Below are positions 45,796 to 58,340 of a DNA stretch of 64,000 bases, piece by piece (positions within the stretch are counted from its first letter, which is position 1; every line of letters starts with the position of its first letter). The position numbers and the translations under genes are program-made. The stretch spans positions 310,001-374,000 of the forward strand of contig JAFBJZ010000670.1 in assembly GCA_016785225.1 (NCBI GenBank), in the 5' to 3' direction. Below the pieces are notes generated by a model. That model was not told the origin of the DNA. It made no database searches and saw only the letters and a list, made by a program, of their open reading frames with translations. Source of the DNA: Psettodes erumei (Eukaryota; Chordata; Actinopteri; Pleuronectiformes; Psettodidae).

Positions 45796-48575
45796 GACAG
45801 AGCACTGTCAATCAGTGTCCCTCGCACACCCCCCAAAAAACCAACTGTCACGCTTGTTTATGTCTGTCTCTCCTCTCAAATTTTTTGGACGCTAATGCTC
45901 TGGCAGCTGCCTCTAGTTAATGTGCGGGTGGCTGGATGACTCGCGTGCGTGCCCGGCGGTACGGGCGGCACGGGGGGTTGGGGGACGGGGGTGGCGGCGG
46001 GGCAGACCGGACATCTGTTTTCCGCCGGTCGAGCGGCAGACGCCATCGTGCGTCAAACACCTGTGCGATTGAGGAATCATGGAAGGATGTCGGTGGGGGG
46101 GCTCGGCCGTTCACATGGTGCAACTTTGCCTCAGCTCAGAAGGGTCGAAGGGGAAGCCGGCCGCACAGCCGTCACGCCCGGTGACGAGAGCTCTCCCTCT
46201 GCCGGAGACGCGGTGTGTGAATTACCTTTCCACCCGCAGCGTCCTTGAAGACACCCTCCCAGAAATGTCAACCGTTTAGAACAAATATCGAAAAAAAAGA
46301 AAAAAAGATGAGTGTTGACCGTAAAGTGTCCGGATAAACGAGTCCACTCAGAGAGCAACCGTCCTCTTTAATTCCTTCCCACCCAGCCCTCTCGCTGCGT
46401 GGTAAAAAGTCAGCGGGGCGGCTCCGGATTCCTCGCCATCGCTCGGCGCCTTTGTCTCGCAGCTCGTTTTTTTTGTACGTCTAATGATTGCCTTTCAAGG
46501 GCCTCCTCAGCGCTTCCCACCGACTCCCAACAGGCTCCCGTGGAAATGGATTAATTACCGGCGCGCCCCGACAAAAACGGCGGTCCCGCCGTCGCGCCGG
46601 CCTTGTAAACCGTCTTGACTAATCAGCCGCAGATGGAGCCCGGTCACTCGGCGCGACCCTATCCGCCGCCAGCCGCCACGTCTGAAGGGCCTCAAGTCAG
46701 AGATTAATTGCGTCGAACCATCCCCACCGCTCGGCAGTGACCGACGCCGGCGTCTCGGCCCCGTGAACAAAAGCAGCGGGCTCTTCGCCCCCCGAGACGC
46801 CCGCGGCCCCCGCCGCGATTGAGAAAGATCTCTCCGGTCCTCGTCAAACCCTTTATCTCTGAGAGGATTTTTTGCTCTTTTTTTGTTTTTTCCTCGCCTC
46901 TCTCTCTCTGGATTACATTTAGGATTGATCGTCCCCGACCCGGCGCTCGTTTTACCGCCAATTTCTGCGTGTTTTATGTGCACGCAGTCCGCTGGGAGTG
47001 CAGACGAACGCATGTTTGTTTTACTGCCTTGAAGTGATCAGGAGGAAATTTAAGTCAATGTTTTGTTTTGGGGGTTTTTTTGGGGGGGGGGGTTGGTTGG
47101 ATCCCTCTGAATCCTCACATCAAATGCACGATATGTTCCTCCCATACTGACGCCGGAGTTTTTCCCCAAAACAACCGTTGCGCAAATATCCAGCGTGATT
47201 TTCACCAAAAACCCTCGATAACCGGCGTTCTTTGTGCTCGCTGCCGAGACGCACTCCGAATTACCTCGCCGTCTGTAGCCTGTTTTCTCAGCCGCTTACC
47301 AACCATATGTTGGTTTTGGAAACTAGTTTGTTTTTTTGTTTTGTTTTTTAACCCAATGCTTCAAAATGAGACGCTCCAGTCTGAATATTCATTTGATTCA
47401 TTCCGTCAGCACTTTGTGAAACGCAGGGGAAGCGCTCGCGGCATTGTTTACGACTTTTGAATAAACCCCAAATCACAGAACGCAGCGGGAATACAGAGCG
47501 TCGCCCCGACACACCTCTGAGAACACCTTTGTTAGCCTGTAAATGTGTGTTGCCTCGCGACCTTTATTCGGCTTCGCCGTCCTGGATAAAATGTACAAAA
47601 AGCGGGACGGGGGTTGCGTGATACCCACACCCGGGATCCGGATCCTCAGGCGGAGAGCGCCAAGCCCTCGGTCGGCACATCGCGTGAAAGCAGCAGGCTC
47701 TCTCTGTGAGCCGGGTTTATTTTCTCCCTCGATTGTTTTCCTCCCACTTGGCGGGGACAGGTTTTCTGGCATTGTGCGGCGCGCGCACAAAAGGAGCCTG
47801 CCATTATCGCAGCCGTAATCTGCCGCCATAGTTTCTAACCCGCCAGAGCGCTCGTTAACTGCAAAAGAAAGACAGGCAGACAGGCGCTTCCCGGCGCGAA
47901 CGAGCGGGCGGCCCCCGGCCGCGCCAGCTTAAACCCAACAGCTTGTAAATTGAATCCTGTGGCACGCGGTCAAGTCGACGGCGCTTCGGTGGAGCCGTGC
48001 CACGATCGGCCGGTCTAGCAGAGCCCCAAAAACTGACCCCGCGGCCCCAACGGCACCTGGCCCTCCCCAATCGAAACAGAGGCGCGTCCGCGACGCCTCA
48101 GCTCTGCCCCGACAGGTTTATGATCTCTGTCAGCTCTGCCACGTTGCGCACCTTCCTCGGCGCAGATTCGCTTCTCTTCTTCGCCGCGTCCGCATCCATA
48201 TGCAGGTCGGCGTCTCCTTTGTCGGGGCGCGCTGTTGACGTTAATGGGCTTCGATGCCGTACACGATCGGAGCTGTCAGCGTCTGGGTAAAAAAAATGAA
48301 GGCCGGGGCTGAAGGCGGAGCGTGGTGTTTTCCAAAGACACGCGTGCATCCGGGGACACAAAGCGTTACCTGCGCGCGTGTTTACCGATGCTTTGGGTGG
48401 GTGGGGGGGGGGGCTCTTTCTTAGGGGCATGGCTGGCAACAAATATCCAGTTGCATCAGAGGAATCCCGCGCGACAGCGATCACTTCACATTCCCAGAAC
48501 TAAGCAGATGGAGCGTGCTGTACGGTGAAACGGACACGCCGGCGAGCGCGGCACTGGTGAAACCAAGCTGGCTCT

Positions 48576-48594
48576 GGGGGGGGGGGGGGGGGGG
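48576..48594 (+). repeat. Poly-G homopolymer (19 nt)
   Basis: Uninterrupted run of 19 G, the longest G run in the window, followed by CGAAAG. Confidence 0.9.
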
Positions 48595-51483
48595 CGAAAG
48601 AATAACAAAACGACATGTGGCGGGGCTTTGTTCGGGGTTATCCGCTGTGTGTTGATGGAATTAAGGTAGAGAATTAATCTGTTGATCGAAGTAACATTTG
48701 TCCCTGTGTGGTGTCACGTCACCCGTTTCATTTCAGACGCACCTGTTCACCCGTTGACCCGCGGACCCGCCCTCCACCACTTGCAGCGTCTTCCACTTTG
48801 AGGGTGTTGCGTTCAAATAGGATTAAGCAGAACTGGACCACATATGGCCCGGGCCTGGTCTCCGTCCCTGTTGGGGGATGTAATCCTACACCCCCCACCA
48901 CAGCATCCTCTCCTGTCCTGATTCATTAACAAATGGACAGCATGTGTATTAGTGTATTAGTATTTGCCACTAGCCCCTCGCTCTCAGAACCAAACACTTC
49001 CTAAAGAAGTTTTCTTTCGTTTTTTTTTTCACTTAACCGTCTCCTTTCTCTTCTTTCATACTTACTATATTTGGCGGACGGCGGATGGGGGGGTGGACTC
49101 ACGGGGAGATTACGGTGAGGGGAAGTAGAACAACAACAATGCACGGATTACAGGCGGGATTTGTGTGAGGAACACATGATATCCTCTCTCATCCCTTTAT
49201 CAGATTGTCGGCGACGTGCGAGGCAGCGGCGGTGGCTGGGACCACGGGGGGTGGGGGTGGGGGTTGGATTCATTAGGACGGAGCCGGATCAGGACAGGGA
49301 GCGATGATAGTGGCTCGTAATTCAATAGAAAATCATCTCGCAGGCAGATGAGGCAGCAGTCTGCAAAGGCCATCTTAACATTTAATGTTGGATTCAGCCT
49401 TTTCCCAAAATAAGAGGATAGATTCGCCGGTCGGAATGGGATAATTGCGGCAGTCGGCGGTTTCACTTGATTCATGGATTCCTGTAATTAAGACATATTA
49501 CTGTAGCGCGGGGCGAGCGCAGTGATTTTAGAGACAATGACGCTTGTTCCGGGGGCTGCTTGCCGAAAATTCGAGATGTTAAAAAGGAACGGAAAAAAGA
49601 AAAGGAAGTTCTTGAGAAAAAGCAACGGCATGAGGAGAAGATGGAGGAAATGTCCCGGACCGGCGACTTTACGCGCGAGTGAAGCCGAGTGAATGAAGCC
49701 CTCCACTGAACCCAGCGCATTGCGACTTTTTTTTTTGTCAGCGGCAGCTGGGGGAAGTCGGGTGGCATCGTAAAAGAGTCGCAAGGTCTGCCAAGGGAGG
49801 GCGGCGGACGGGTCCATAAAAATGCAGGGGCTTCGCCATGGGGCGGGACGGCTGTTTATTCCCCGTTTCCCGTGGCGACGATAAACGTGGGTTTCCTCTG
49901 ACCGCCACCGTGAGCTGCTGCTCAAACGCAGCCGGGTGGTTGTTGTAACCGCAGCGATAAAAAAGGACCCGGACCTCCACCTTGATTTCGGGTTTTATTT
50001 CGACTCAAGCTCAAGCTAACCTCACCCAGTTTATCTGTTATATTTATTTGTATTTATTTATTTAAAAGTCGGCCGTGATGCCGGAGCGAGCGGCGCGGGG
50101 GAGGCGGGGCCGAACGGGAGGACGCCGCGACAAATTATGGCCGATGAGTCCCAACATGAGTCCCTTGCGCCAAAGCGGAACCCCCCGTTTCCGGGAGCTG
50201 TGTATTCTTCCCGAGCGCGAGATGGTAAATACCTTGTGTCTGTCTTCCCGCGGACGTCGTGGTGAGCGCCTCTGCCACAATGGCGGCCCTGATGAGGAGC
50301 ACATGCGACTGCTCCCTCTTAATAAAATATCACAGTCCCCATTACACCGCCGCACAATGGCCTCCTTGCCTGGCGGCTGATTGAGTTCCTTCTCTCCGGG
50401 AGCTATAATAGCGGCCGGGCCCCCCCCCCACCACTTCTCACCCCGCCTCCCTCCTCCAGCCCCCGTCCGGCTCCTTCCCTTGCTCTAGCTTCCATGTTTT
50501 TGTCCATCGATTATTTCCAAGTCTTTTTTCCACCCTCACGACATTTCCTCTCACGCAGAAGCGACGGGCGTGAGAGAGACCCGGTTAGCGTTTCCCCATC
50601 GGATTGATGTGCGGCACATCCCTAATCAGGACGGCCTTAGTAGCTGTGGGGGGGGGGGCTGTCAGGGAGCAGCGCTTATTACCAGGGATTTTCGAGGAGG
50701 TTTTCTGAAAGGGTCACGAGGAAAAAGGGCAAGCCGGTTCTCAGGAGCGGGTTGAGGTTGTGGGAAAGGGGATTTTGTGCGGTGCAGTTGCACTTTTCCT
50801 CTCGAGCGGCGCCGTGAAAAAGGCAGCTGCGGACAGGTCAGCTCATTAGTTTAAAAAAAAAAAAACTATATAAAAACTCTCAAAGCCAGTTTAACATCAA
50901 TATTCATGCCTTGAATACAGAATTGGCTTCCCGTAATGAAGGAAGAGCATGAAATGTGCTCCAGGACGCCTCCAAATTTGAATCCACCAGGGGGGCGGCT
51001 GTGACCTCATCTGACCCTCTGCAGCCTTTCTTCTTTTTTTCTTCTTTTTTTTTTAAAGGCGTGGCTTTGGTGTTGAAATGCAAAATGAAAGGCCGCGCAT
51101 GTTTTTGATTTATTAACTTCCACCGACTCGCGCCCACTTTGAGGGCCTTCGCAGCCCCGCATCCACTTTGTAGCGGATCAAAGTGGTAATTATTCCTTCC
51201 CTCGTTGACTCGCGGTGATACAATCCCAAACGCTGCAGGAGCGTGCGCGCACAGGGAAAGTTGTGCACGTGCACGGTTGCTCACAGGTGGTAATTCATCA
51301 GAGACCTTTTGATTGGCTGTTTTTCAAGATGTGAGGCAGGTAAACCGAGGCGCTCCCCGCTGCTGCGTGATGCTAGTAAAAGGTCAGCAGCTGGTGGCTC
51401 CGCTTCCAACCCCGCCCCCAGCTTAAGATGCTGTGGGAATGTGTGTGTGTGCGTATGGGGGGGGGGTATTTACCAGGCATCAT

Positions 51484-51502
51484 GTGGTGGTGGTGGTGGT
51501 GG
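51484..51502. repeat. (GTG)n trinucleotide microsatellite
   Basis: Six tandem GTG units, followed by GAGGGGGG. Confidence 0.85.
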
Positions 51503-51831
51503 AGGGGGGCAATCATGTACAGTATGCTCCGGAGGGAAAAGAAAACACACAGAACGGATATCTGTGGGGCGAGAAAAACAAAAAGCTAAACGGGATGTGC
51601 AATTTCGTCCTTTGCACCACTTTTTTTCGTTTAGATAAGAGTATGGCTTACAGATACCACTTCTTTCTTTTTTTTTTTTTTTACGGCAAGGACGGTTTCA
51701 CATTCCTAAACTTGGCAGAGCGCGGGTAAGCGAGGAGCAGAGGTAGAGAGAAAGAGGCGACGTTCACTCGCGGCGCTGTCCGGTCTGTTAGACGCTGTCT
51801 GACTTCACTGAGGCTGCTTCATGTAGGTCAG

Positions 51832-51870
<39 letters not shown>
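51832..51870. repeat. (CT)n microsatellite
   Basis: About 19 CT units with a single TTT interruption at 51859-51861; homopyrimidine. Confidence 0.95.
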
Positions 51871-52463
51871 CCACGCCGACACTCTGCGGGCCTGGCGTCA
51901 GCTGCTTATGTCATATTCATTTCATATGGACGGGCAGCCTTTGATACACTTGGTATTGATTTTTTTTCTTCTTTTTTGCGCACGCGCGCCTGTGTAACTT
52001 ATATTTGATCCAGTTGGCTGACTTGTCTATATGCGTGAGAGGGGACTGATACCCGTGAAGATAAGGGTGTCAGATCAGGGTGCCATGCTTTATCACCCCC
52101 ACCCACCCCCCACCCCCCCCAACAAATCCGCCGAACTTCTCGCATCTCATCCCCGCGCCGCGGTGACAGCCCGACAGGAGGGGTCCGGCCCGACACGCTG
52201 CGACGACAGGCAGCTCACGCTGACAATAATGCCACTGTTACTCATGCTGACGCGGGCCCATCCTTTATCATTTCGTTGAGAAGGGATGCCGGGGGGGGGC
52301 AGAGCGGAGAGGTGGGAAAAAGAGGGAGGCTGACTGGCATCAGGAAGAGAAAAAAAAGAAAAGAAACACGACCAATTTCTGAGCTCCAGACAGTCTGCCA
52401 CCGTGATGGTAATTCTTCAGCAACACCCTTCTCCTGCTGTGTAGGTAGACTGTCAGACTGATA

Positions 52464-52508
52464 AACACACACGCACGCACGCACACACACACACACACAA
52501 ACAAACAC
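52464..52508. repeat. (AC)n microsatellite with ACGC and ACAA variants
   Basis: ACACACACGCACGCACGCACACAC...ACAAACAAACAC. Confidence 0.9.
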
Positions 52509-54459
52509 GGATTATATAAACCAGACCGTACGTAGGCACCTTGTGCGTCTGGTAACACGCTGACGTAGGAAACGCTGTCTCGCCCACGGCAACAGAAATG
52601 CAGGTACGAGTTCATCAGGTTTTTTTTTTTTTTTCCCCCACGCTGTTTTTGGTTTTTAGCAAAAACTTATTTACGCCAAAGTAAAAATGTAAACTACCCC
52701 CGACGACGCGGCAAATACACGGCAAGGTAATCGACGCGCGATTCTCACGCCCAAAAACGAGCACGCGCGTCCGATCCCGCCCCCACCCCGGCTTTGTGTG
52801 CGTGTCGAACCCGGCTGCCTCCGGAAGTCATAACATCAAGGCGGCGCCGAGCATCTTGGGTGTCGGCGCCCGTGTCGTAAAACTCAAAAGACATGTGCCA
52901 TCTTCCCCCTGTGCAGCAAATATGTCAAACTCCCTCCGGTGAAAAGCTGCCAAAAAAAAACAAAAAAACCCATGAGTGATGTCATACCACACTGAAAAGC
53001 AACAGTCATTTATTGCGAGCTGGCGCGCCTCTTTAGAGGCTAATGTAATTTAGCACCGCACAAAGCAAACTCGACATGACCGCGCAACGTTTTTTTTTCC
53101 TCTCATCGAGAGAACAATAAACTGCATCTAGGGTAATTCAAAAAAATGCCGTGTTTACTTTTGCTTGATTGCGACGTCAAGTAACGCAAACATATGTTTA
53201 AGAAAAACAGATTTGAGAAACGCTGCCGGGGATGTTAAGACAACAGGCGCGACTGCACACGACGACAAAAAAAAAAGAAAAACGAGAGCAGCGAGTGTTG
53301 TTTTTGTGTGGTGGGGGGGTGTCCCAGCAGCGGTTAAAAAAAAACGACACGTACGGAGCCCCGTCTCCTCGACATTAAACCCGGCGCTCTCCGGCTGACG
53401 CGCGCCGGATTAGATCAGAGTGGATTAGAGGAGCGCGGAGGCGGGACGGCGAGAACAGATCACCTAGATTTCCAGATTTTTTTCTCCCCGGTGAGGGATT
53501 TCCAAACGCTTCCAAACGAGATACGGGCGCCTCCTCCCCCGGATAAGACGCCGCACGTGAAAATGGGTCAATTGTTCTGAAGGGTTTAGCTGGCGATTAA
53601 GGAGATTACGATTTCCGCCGGTGAGCGACGACGGCAGGAGTCGGGCCCGGCCGGTCCCCGTTTTTGACGCGAGCCTGCGCGGGCAGGTTTTCTGGTCCCG
53701 TCACCTCATCCTGCCATTTTTTTTCAGAGACGAGTGATTAGAGCTGGAGCACTTAGGGCCGGAGTGTACCACCGCTGATCGATCAAACCTGGCCATTCAG
53801 TCCCAGAGAAAAGGGAGGGTTTTCCGCGCAGCCCTCTTTTTTTCCTCTCCCTAATGAAAGGGAGGGCGAAGCATCGCCGGCTCCTTTTGATCCACGGATC
53901 AAAAAAAGAGCATTGCTCACGGAAATAGAAAGGAGCGCGGTTCGTCCGTCCCGCGTGACGTGCCGCCGTGGGAGATGCACGGCCGCTCGGGCTGCGGAGT
54001 CGGAGTCGCCGGGTCGGGGGAAAATTTTGATCCGCTGTGGGGTAAACTAGCAAACAACCCCCGGCCCCCCGCTGTCCCCGCGCTTTGATCATCGGCACCA
54101 TCGCTTGCTCGTCTTAATTTCTGTTGCACCTCTGTTGTCTCTCCCCCGCTGCTTTTTTTTTTTGCGAGATTTGGCGTGCGGCCCTCCATCCCTCCGGCTC
54201 CAGCTACTGCTCATTTCCCGTGTGCCGGCGGGAAAAAGAGCTGCCCTCGCGACGCAATCACGAGGCGCCGCAACACGTCCCAATCGACGGCATCTGGGTG
54301 TTTTTGAGACACGCGGCGGCAACTCGGACGGGCGTTTTTGAAGGAAGTCCTGCAAAACGCTAATAAACTTGAAGCCACGCTTTCAATAATTAAAGCTGAT
54401 TTTTCTCCGGGAGAAAACACTTTTTTTTTTGAGGGAGCTGGTGAGGTGGAAGGCTTTGA

Positions 54460-54720
54460 TACGGCCCAGAAGCCTTCATAAAAGTTTTAGATGTAGAGAG
54501 AGTAATTGACATTTTTCGCAAGTTGGCAGTCGGAACCGCATACGCTTTGCCAAGTGGGCCCTTAAGTTTGTGCGGTCAGTCTCTCCCTCTCTCTCTCTCT
54601 CACTCACACACACACTTTCTGTCAGTTGCATTTTCAGTTTGATCTGTTTTATGGATTTCTCTCACAGCTCAGTTGAAAAATGCAATTAATCGAGCTGCGC
54701 CTTGAAATATCCGTCGGAAT
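54460..54720. promoter_or_regulatory. Candidate conserved non-coding element
   Basis: AT-richer patch with CATAAAAGTTTTAG, GAGTAATTGACATTTTTCGC and TGCAATTAATCGAGC, interrupted by a CT/CA microsatellite at about 54,583-54,615. Lies 220 nt before the fold-back palindrome. Confidence 0.2.
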
Positions 54721-54937
54721 GAGGATGCGGCCATTTTTCCCCAGGAGCGCGCGCAGGCGCGAAACACTCACCGGCAGCTGAGCGGTCAGCCTGTGCGCAC
54801 GCGCGTCGCCCGTTTATCTGCAACCGTCACACACGCGTTCAGGCAGGAACTTAAGGTGACGAAGCGGTCCTCAGGCGCTTTGTTTTTTTTGCGTCCAGCG
54901 GCAGCGGAACCCACCGCGGTGCAGGTTTGCCCCCGCC

Positions 54938-54991
54938 CTCCACCCCACCCTCTGTGTTAACATACATGTTAGCACAGAGGGTGGGGTGGAG
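54938..54991. repeat. Fold-back palindrome, 26-bp arms
   Basis: The left arm 54938-54963 and right arm 54966-54991 are reverse complements except for a single T/G position (54957 against 54972, which is G-U wobble-compatible in RNA on one strand). They are separated by only 2 nt. The arms contain CCACCCCACCC / GGGTGGGGTGG boxes outside and TAACAT/ATGTTA inside. Complementarity stops abruptly at both ends. Candidates are a palindromic miniature element, a snap-back hairpin, or an assembly fold-back. It is too tightly looped to be a normal microRNA precursor. Confidence 0.85.
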
Positions 54992-55124
54992 CTGCTAAAG
55001 AGACACTGGCAGCAGCCGCCGGCAGGAGCTGTAGCGCCGTCTGATCGTTCTCTACGGGAGAGCCGCGCACGAGAGCGCGAAAGAACGAAGAAGAAAGAAA
55101 GCGAGTGACATCAGAGAGCGAGAG

Positions 55125-55146
55125 GAGAGAGAGAGAGAGAGAGAGA
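55125..55146. repeat. (GA)n microsatellite in a purine-rich stretch
   Basis: Eleven GA units inside about 80 nt (55066-55147) that are strongly purine-biased on the + strand, starting 75 nt beyond the fold-back palindrome. Confidence 0.9.
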
Positions 55147-55478
55147 CAGACTCTTTCTGCTCTGCTCATCCACTTCCTCCAACTACCCGCTTCATTAGGG
55201 TGGAGACCCAGGCAGCCGCGCGAGGGCCGGGCGACCGTTTGCCAGGCGGGAGGAGTGCCCGCCGCGACCGCCCGTTTGTCAGAAGCCGCCGAACTCATCG
55301 ATGCGCCGCCGGGCGTCGATGCGTCGATAAATCAGCGATCGCCGTGGGCGGCCGCGACTTCCGCCGCCCTGACACACATTTATATACTCCGTTTTATTCC
55401 CATTTTATGCGCCGGGTTGATGTATTTTATCGAGCTAGTTACTACAGAACATAAACTAGGGATTACAACCTTGCGCAT

Positions 55479-55498
55479 AAAAAAAAAAAAAAAAAAAA
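55479..55498. repeat. Poly-A homopolymer (20 nt)
   Basis: Uninterrupted A20 after GCGCATA. No upstream sequence recognisable as a retroposed gene or SINE body, so a retroposition tail is not supported. Confidence 0.9.
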
Positions 55499-55683
55499 TC
55501 TGCCCCCGGAGAGAAATGGAAGCAATCTGTTTTTAATATACCCTGCTTCTCATTCGCCGCACTGCCTCCATGCTTGACTCTCCGTCACTCAGCCTGCCTC
55601 CCAATGTATGCGGAAACGGTGCAACATTGTTTTTATATCCTATTATCCTGAGAATTTGCCTGGCCCTCTCACCCCTCGTATAC

Positions 55684-55711
55684 CCCCCCCCCACACACAC
55701 ACACACACACT
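55684..55711. repeat. Poly-C / (AC)n compound repeat
   Basis: Run of C followed by about nine CA units. Confidence 0.85.
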
Positions 55712-56968
55712 TTACTTTTCTACCTGTTAAGACTTCCAGAAGCAGATGCTGTTATCTCCCAGGGCTTTCAGCAGCCTGTCACATCCACTAGCTGCTCGCC
55801 TCTTCAAAAGCCGTCTCTCACTACCTTGCTGGGATGCGCTCCCTGCGGTTGCCGATACCTGCTGGGAGGCGCAGCCGGTGATGTCAAACTTGGACCGGGG
55901 GGTGAGGGGGATAAAAAAAATGGAGGAACCTACGCAAGCGCCGGGATGATGGAAGGAAGCAGAAAGCACATGAGTGAGAGACAGAGTGGTCCCGCTGCAA
56001 TAAGTTTGTTATTTATTTATTCCCCCCCCTCCTCCTTCCAAAGCTGACGCTATCGATTTTTCTAACCTGAAACACGGCCACAGTAGAACCTTCCATCGTC
56101 CTATAGATTGGAATTGATTGCCTCGGGGCTCTCTTGTCCTGTAAATATTTGCGAGGCTTTATTGATTCCATTAGTGGCTGGCTGCTATTTGTGACAATGG
56201 TATGGATGGTTGCTGTTGGTAAGGCTAAACTAATGCTGGGAGGCCCGTGTTTTGTTCGGGGGGGGGGTCACAGCACATTAAGATCTTGTTTGGCACATGC
56301 ATCGTCGTGTACGACCCGTCCCCGCAGCCATTATGAAGCGGAGCGAGCCGTAGAGGCTGATGATGTACTAGCTGGCCGCCGCTCTCGTCGGTCCATTTAT
56401 TCGTTTCTTAAAGACGCCATCGGTATTCGGTTTCTGTGTATAAAGCCATGCAGTCGTTCGTTGTTTTTGTTGGGTTTTTTTGAAGCAAGTTGTCAAGGGC
56501 CTGACCTTGGAATGCGACCCTTACTACCGCAATGTACGATGTTGTACAGTGGACACGCCGTCCTTTCATCCAATCCGAGGAAGCGAGCGGACGGGAAGAA
56601 CGCCGCTTTAAGAGCATTGGGCGAGCGGGGGTGGCCCGCGCACCGCTGCTTTGCGAGCTCGCATCTCCACAGCCCCCCCCGCCCCTGCATATTCTGCTGT
56701 TGTCTCAGGAACACAAAGACTATTTTCAGGCAGCCAATCCATGGCGGAGCGCGGGGGAAACTTGCAGCCCCGCATGCCCCTAAAAGCCTTCATGACTTTT
56801 TAATCGGTGGCTCAGGGCTCTACGTCCGGCGGTTGGGAGAGCGGACCCCCACTGCCAGAGCTCCACTCCACGGAGGGATCAAATCCTAACCCCCCCCCAC
56901 GCTTGAATCTCGGGGCCTGTCAAAGCAGTCAGGCATGGAGGCAGCGGATGAGTGGCATCTGAAGGTGA

Positions 56969-56984
56969 GGGGGGGGGGGGGGGG
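56969..56984 (+). repeat. Poly-G homopolymer (16 nt)
   Basis: Uninterrupted run of 16 G following GAAGGTGA. Confidence 0.9.
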
Positions 56985-57980
56985 TAAGTTGGCAGTGAAA
57001 AAGGGCTGTTTGCGGTTGAGAAGGGTGGATGGCAGAAGGCAGCCGGGAGGGAATGTTTGCAAAAGGAAGAAAGAATTTATGTGAGACTGCTGCGAGAAGG
57101 AATAGCCCTGCACCGAAATAGCAATTTCTGGAGGTGAGAAGGAGTTTGTTCAGTTGAGTTAAGAGAAAAGCGAAGTGTGCGCGAGTGTGCGCAAGTGTGT
57201 GCGCGGTGTGTTCAACACAGCATTTGGAAGTGATGGATTGTTACAGCATACCAAACAGAGTAAGAAAGGTGGGTGGTGGATTCTATTGGAGAGCTGGAAA
57301 GGTGCTGTGATGAATAATAGTCACGAGTGAATTGGTCATTGTCAGAACCCTCCGGAGCCTATTGAATCGGCGAGGCTGGGACTTTACAATGAGCTCCGGC
57401 CGTGAAGATCAGCCTGTTGGGTCGTAATGGATGGAAGCGAGTTGATGGAGGCAGGCGGTACAATAGATGAGGCGACTGGAGCGGCGTTCGCCCGTGGGGA
57501 GACGGGCCGCAGAGACCGGGGAGCGGGGTGGATGCATTTGATGAGGGCGTGCACGCAACACGCGCAGCGAGACGTAGTAAACACGCGGCAAGGGGAGCTA
57601 ATGATGCCCTGTTGACCCATCGCTAACGATCCCCCCAAGCCCCCCACCCCCCAACCCAACCAGGAACATGATGAGCTTTGATCTGCCCCGCCATTAAGGG
57701 ACTGCGGAGTGGATGCATGTTCGCTTTAATCTGATGAAGAATTCAGATGTACACGGATCATCTCGCTAGAGGGATCCGCACGCACGCGCAAACGCACGCA
57801 CGCTTAAAGCGTCCGTGCACAAATAATCCCGCACGCAGAGGTCACGAGTAAACACCGACTGTACGCTCCCAAACACCTGCTTTTGCTGCAGGCCAACGAG
57901 TACGCAGCCGCTTCCGGTACGGCTCAGAGATTTTGCATAAACACGCACACACATACACGCATGCGGGGGAAAAACAAAAA

Positions 57981-58340
57981 GCCCATGACAGAGATTAAAA
58001 GTGTCATTTGCTCAACCCAGTAAAAGAGCAGCAATAAATAAAACACATGATTTATTAATATCCGGAGTTGTAATCCACTGCATTATATGTGTATTAAAGC
58101 ACATTACTTATCATGGCATGGCGAGCGTTAAAGTGCTTCTAATAAATTCTTAAGTGCCTACAGGCGTTTCAAAGCAGCGGCAGATCTCCGAGCAGCATCT
58201 CCTCAGTGTCTCACTAATGGGACTGATGTAAATATGTTCATTTGTGAATCTTCCCTCCAATTTAGTGCTGCTCATATTGTAGATGGAGATTATCCTGGGA
58301 TTATGAGGCTGGGGGGAAAAAAGAAAAAGCTATTTGGTGC
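57981..58340. promoter_or_regulatory. Candidate HOX/TALE-type enhancer
   Basis: TGACAG (57986-57991, MEIS-type) lies 57 nt before TGATTTAT (58048-58055, PBX-HOX type). These sit among GCAATAAATAAAAC, TTATTAATATCC, GTATTAAAGCACATTAC, TCTAATAAATTC and CACTAATGGGACTG. The block is AT-rich, has no simple repeats for about 350 nt, and stands out from the GC-rich flanks. The combination of MEIS and PBX-HOX words is known from hindbrain and trunk enhancers; activity here is inference. Confidence 0.35.

Larger units (their letters stand above)
41453..48575. other. Putative intron 1, continued
   Basis: Very CpG- and GC-rich sequence (for example 46,560-46,820) with C-tract arrays at 42277-42293, 44483-44509 and 45173-45194, a GT run at 42992-43010 and T14 at 43839-43852. 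The 193-codon frame at 42539-43120 has no recognisable domain. The segment 45,600-45,790 is distinctly AT-richer and enhancer-like. Confidence 0.5.
48595..54937. other. Putative intron 1, continued
   Basis: Unique CpG-rich sequence punctuated by microsatellites at 51484-51502, 51832-51870 and 52464-52508, by T15 at 52620-52634, and by G/C tracts at 49246-49264 and 52096-52120. The block 49,300-49,500 (TCGTAATTCAATAG, TTAACATTTAATGTTGG, CCTGTAATTAAGAC) is enhancer-like. No exon supported. Confidence 0.5.
54992..57980. other. Putative intron 1, continued
   Basis: Begins with the purine-rich GA stretch, then mixed sequence with A20 at 55479-55498, G16 at 56969-56984 and a C-tract at 57631-57653. 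The 251-codon frame at 56134-56889 runs through what looks like regulatory and low-complexity sequence and has no domain signature. The segment 56,100-56,220 is AT-richer and enhancer-like. Confidence 0.45.

Noticed and set aside
50984..51000. CTCF-like CCACCAGGGGGGCGG
   Set aside because: One extra G shifts the register against the CTCF core.
56134..56889. 251-codon open frame on the plus strand
   Set aside because: Runs through an enhancer-like AT patch, a G9 run and a C8 run, with no recognisable domain. Long frames are expected in stop-poor GC-rich DNA.
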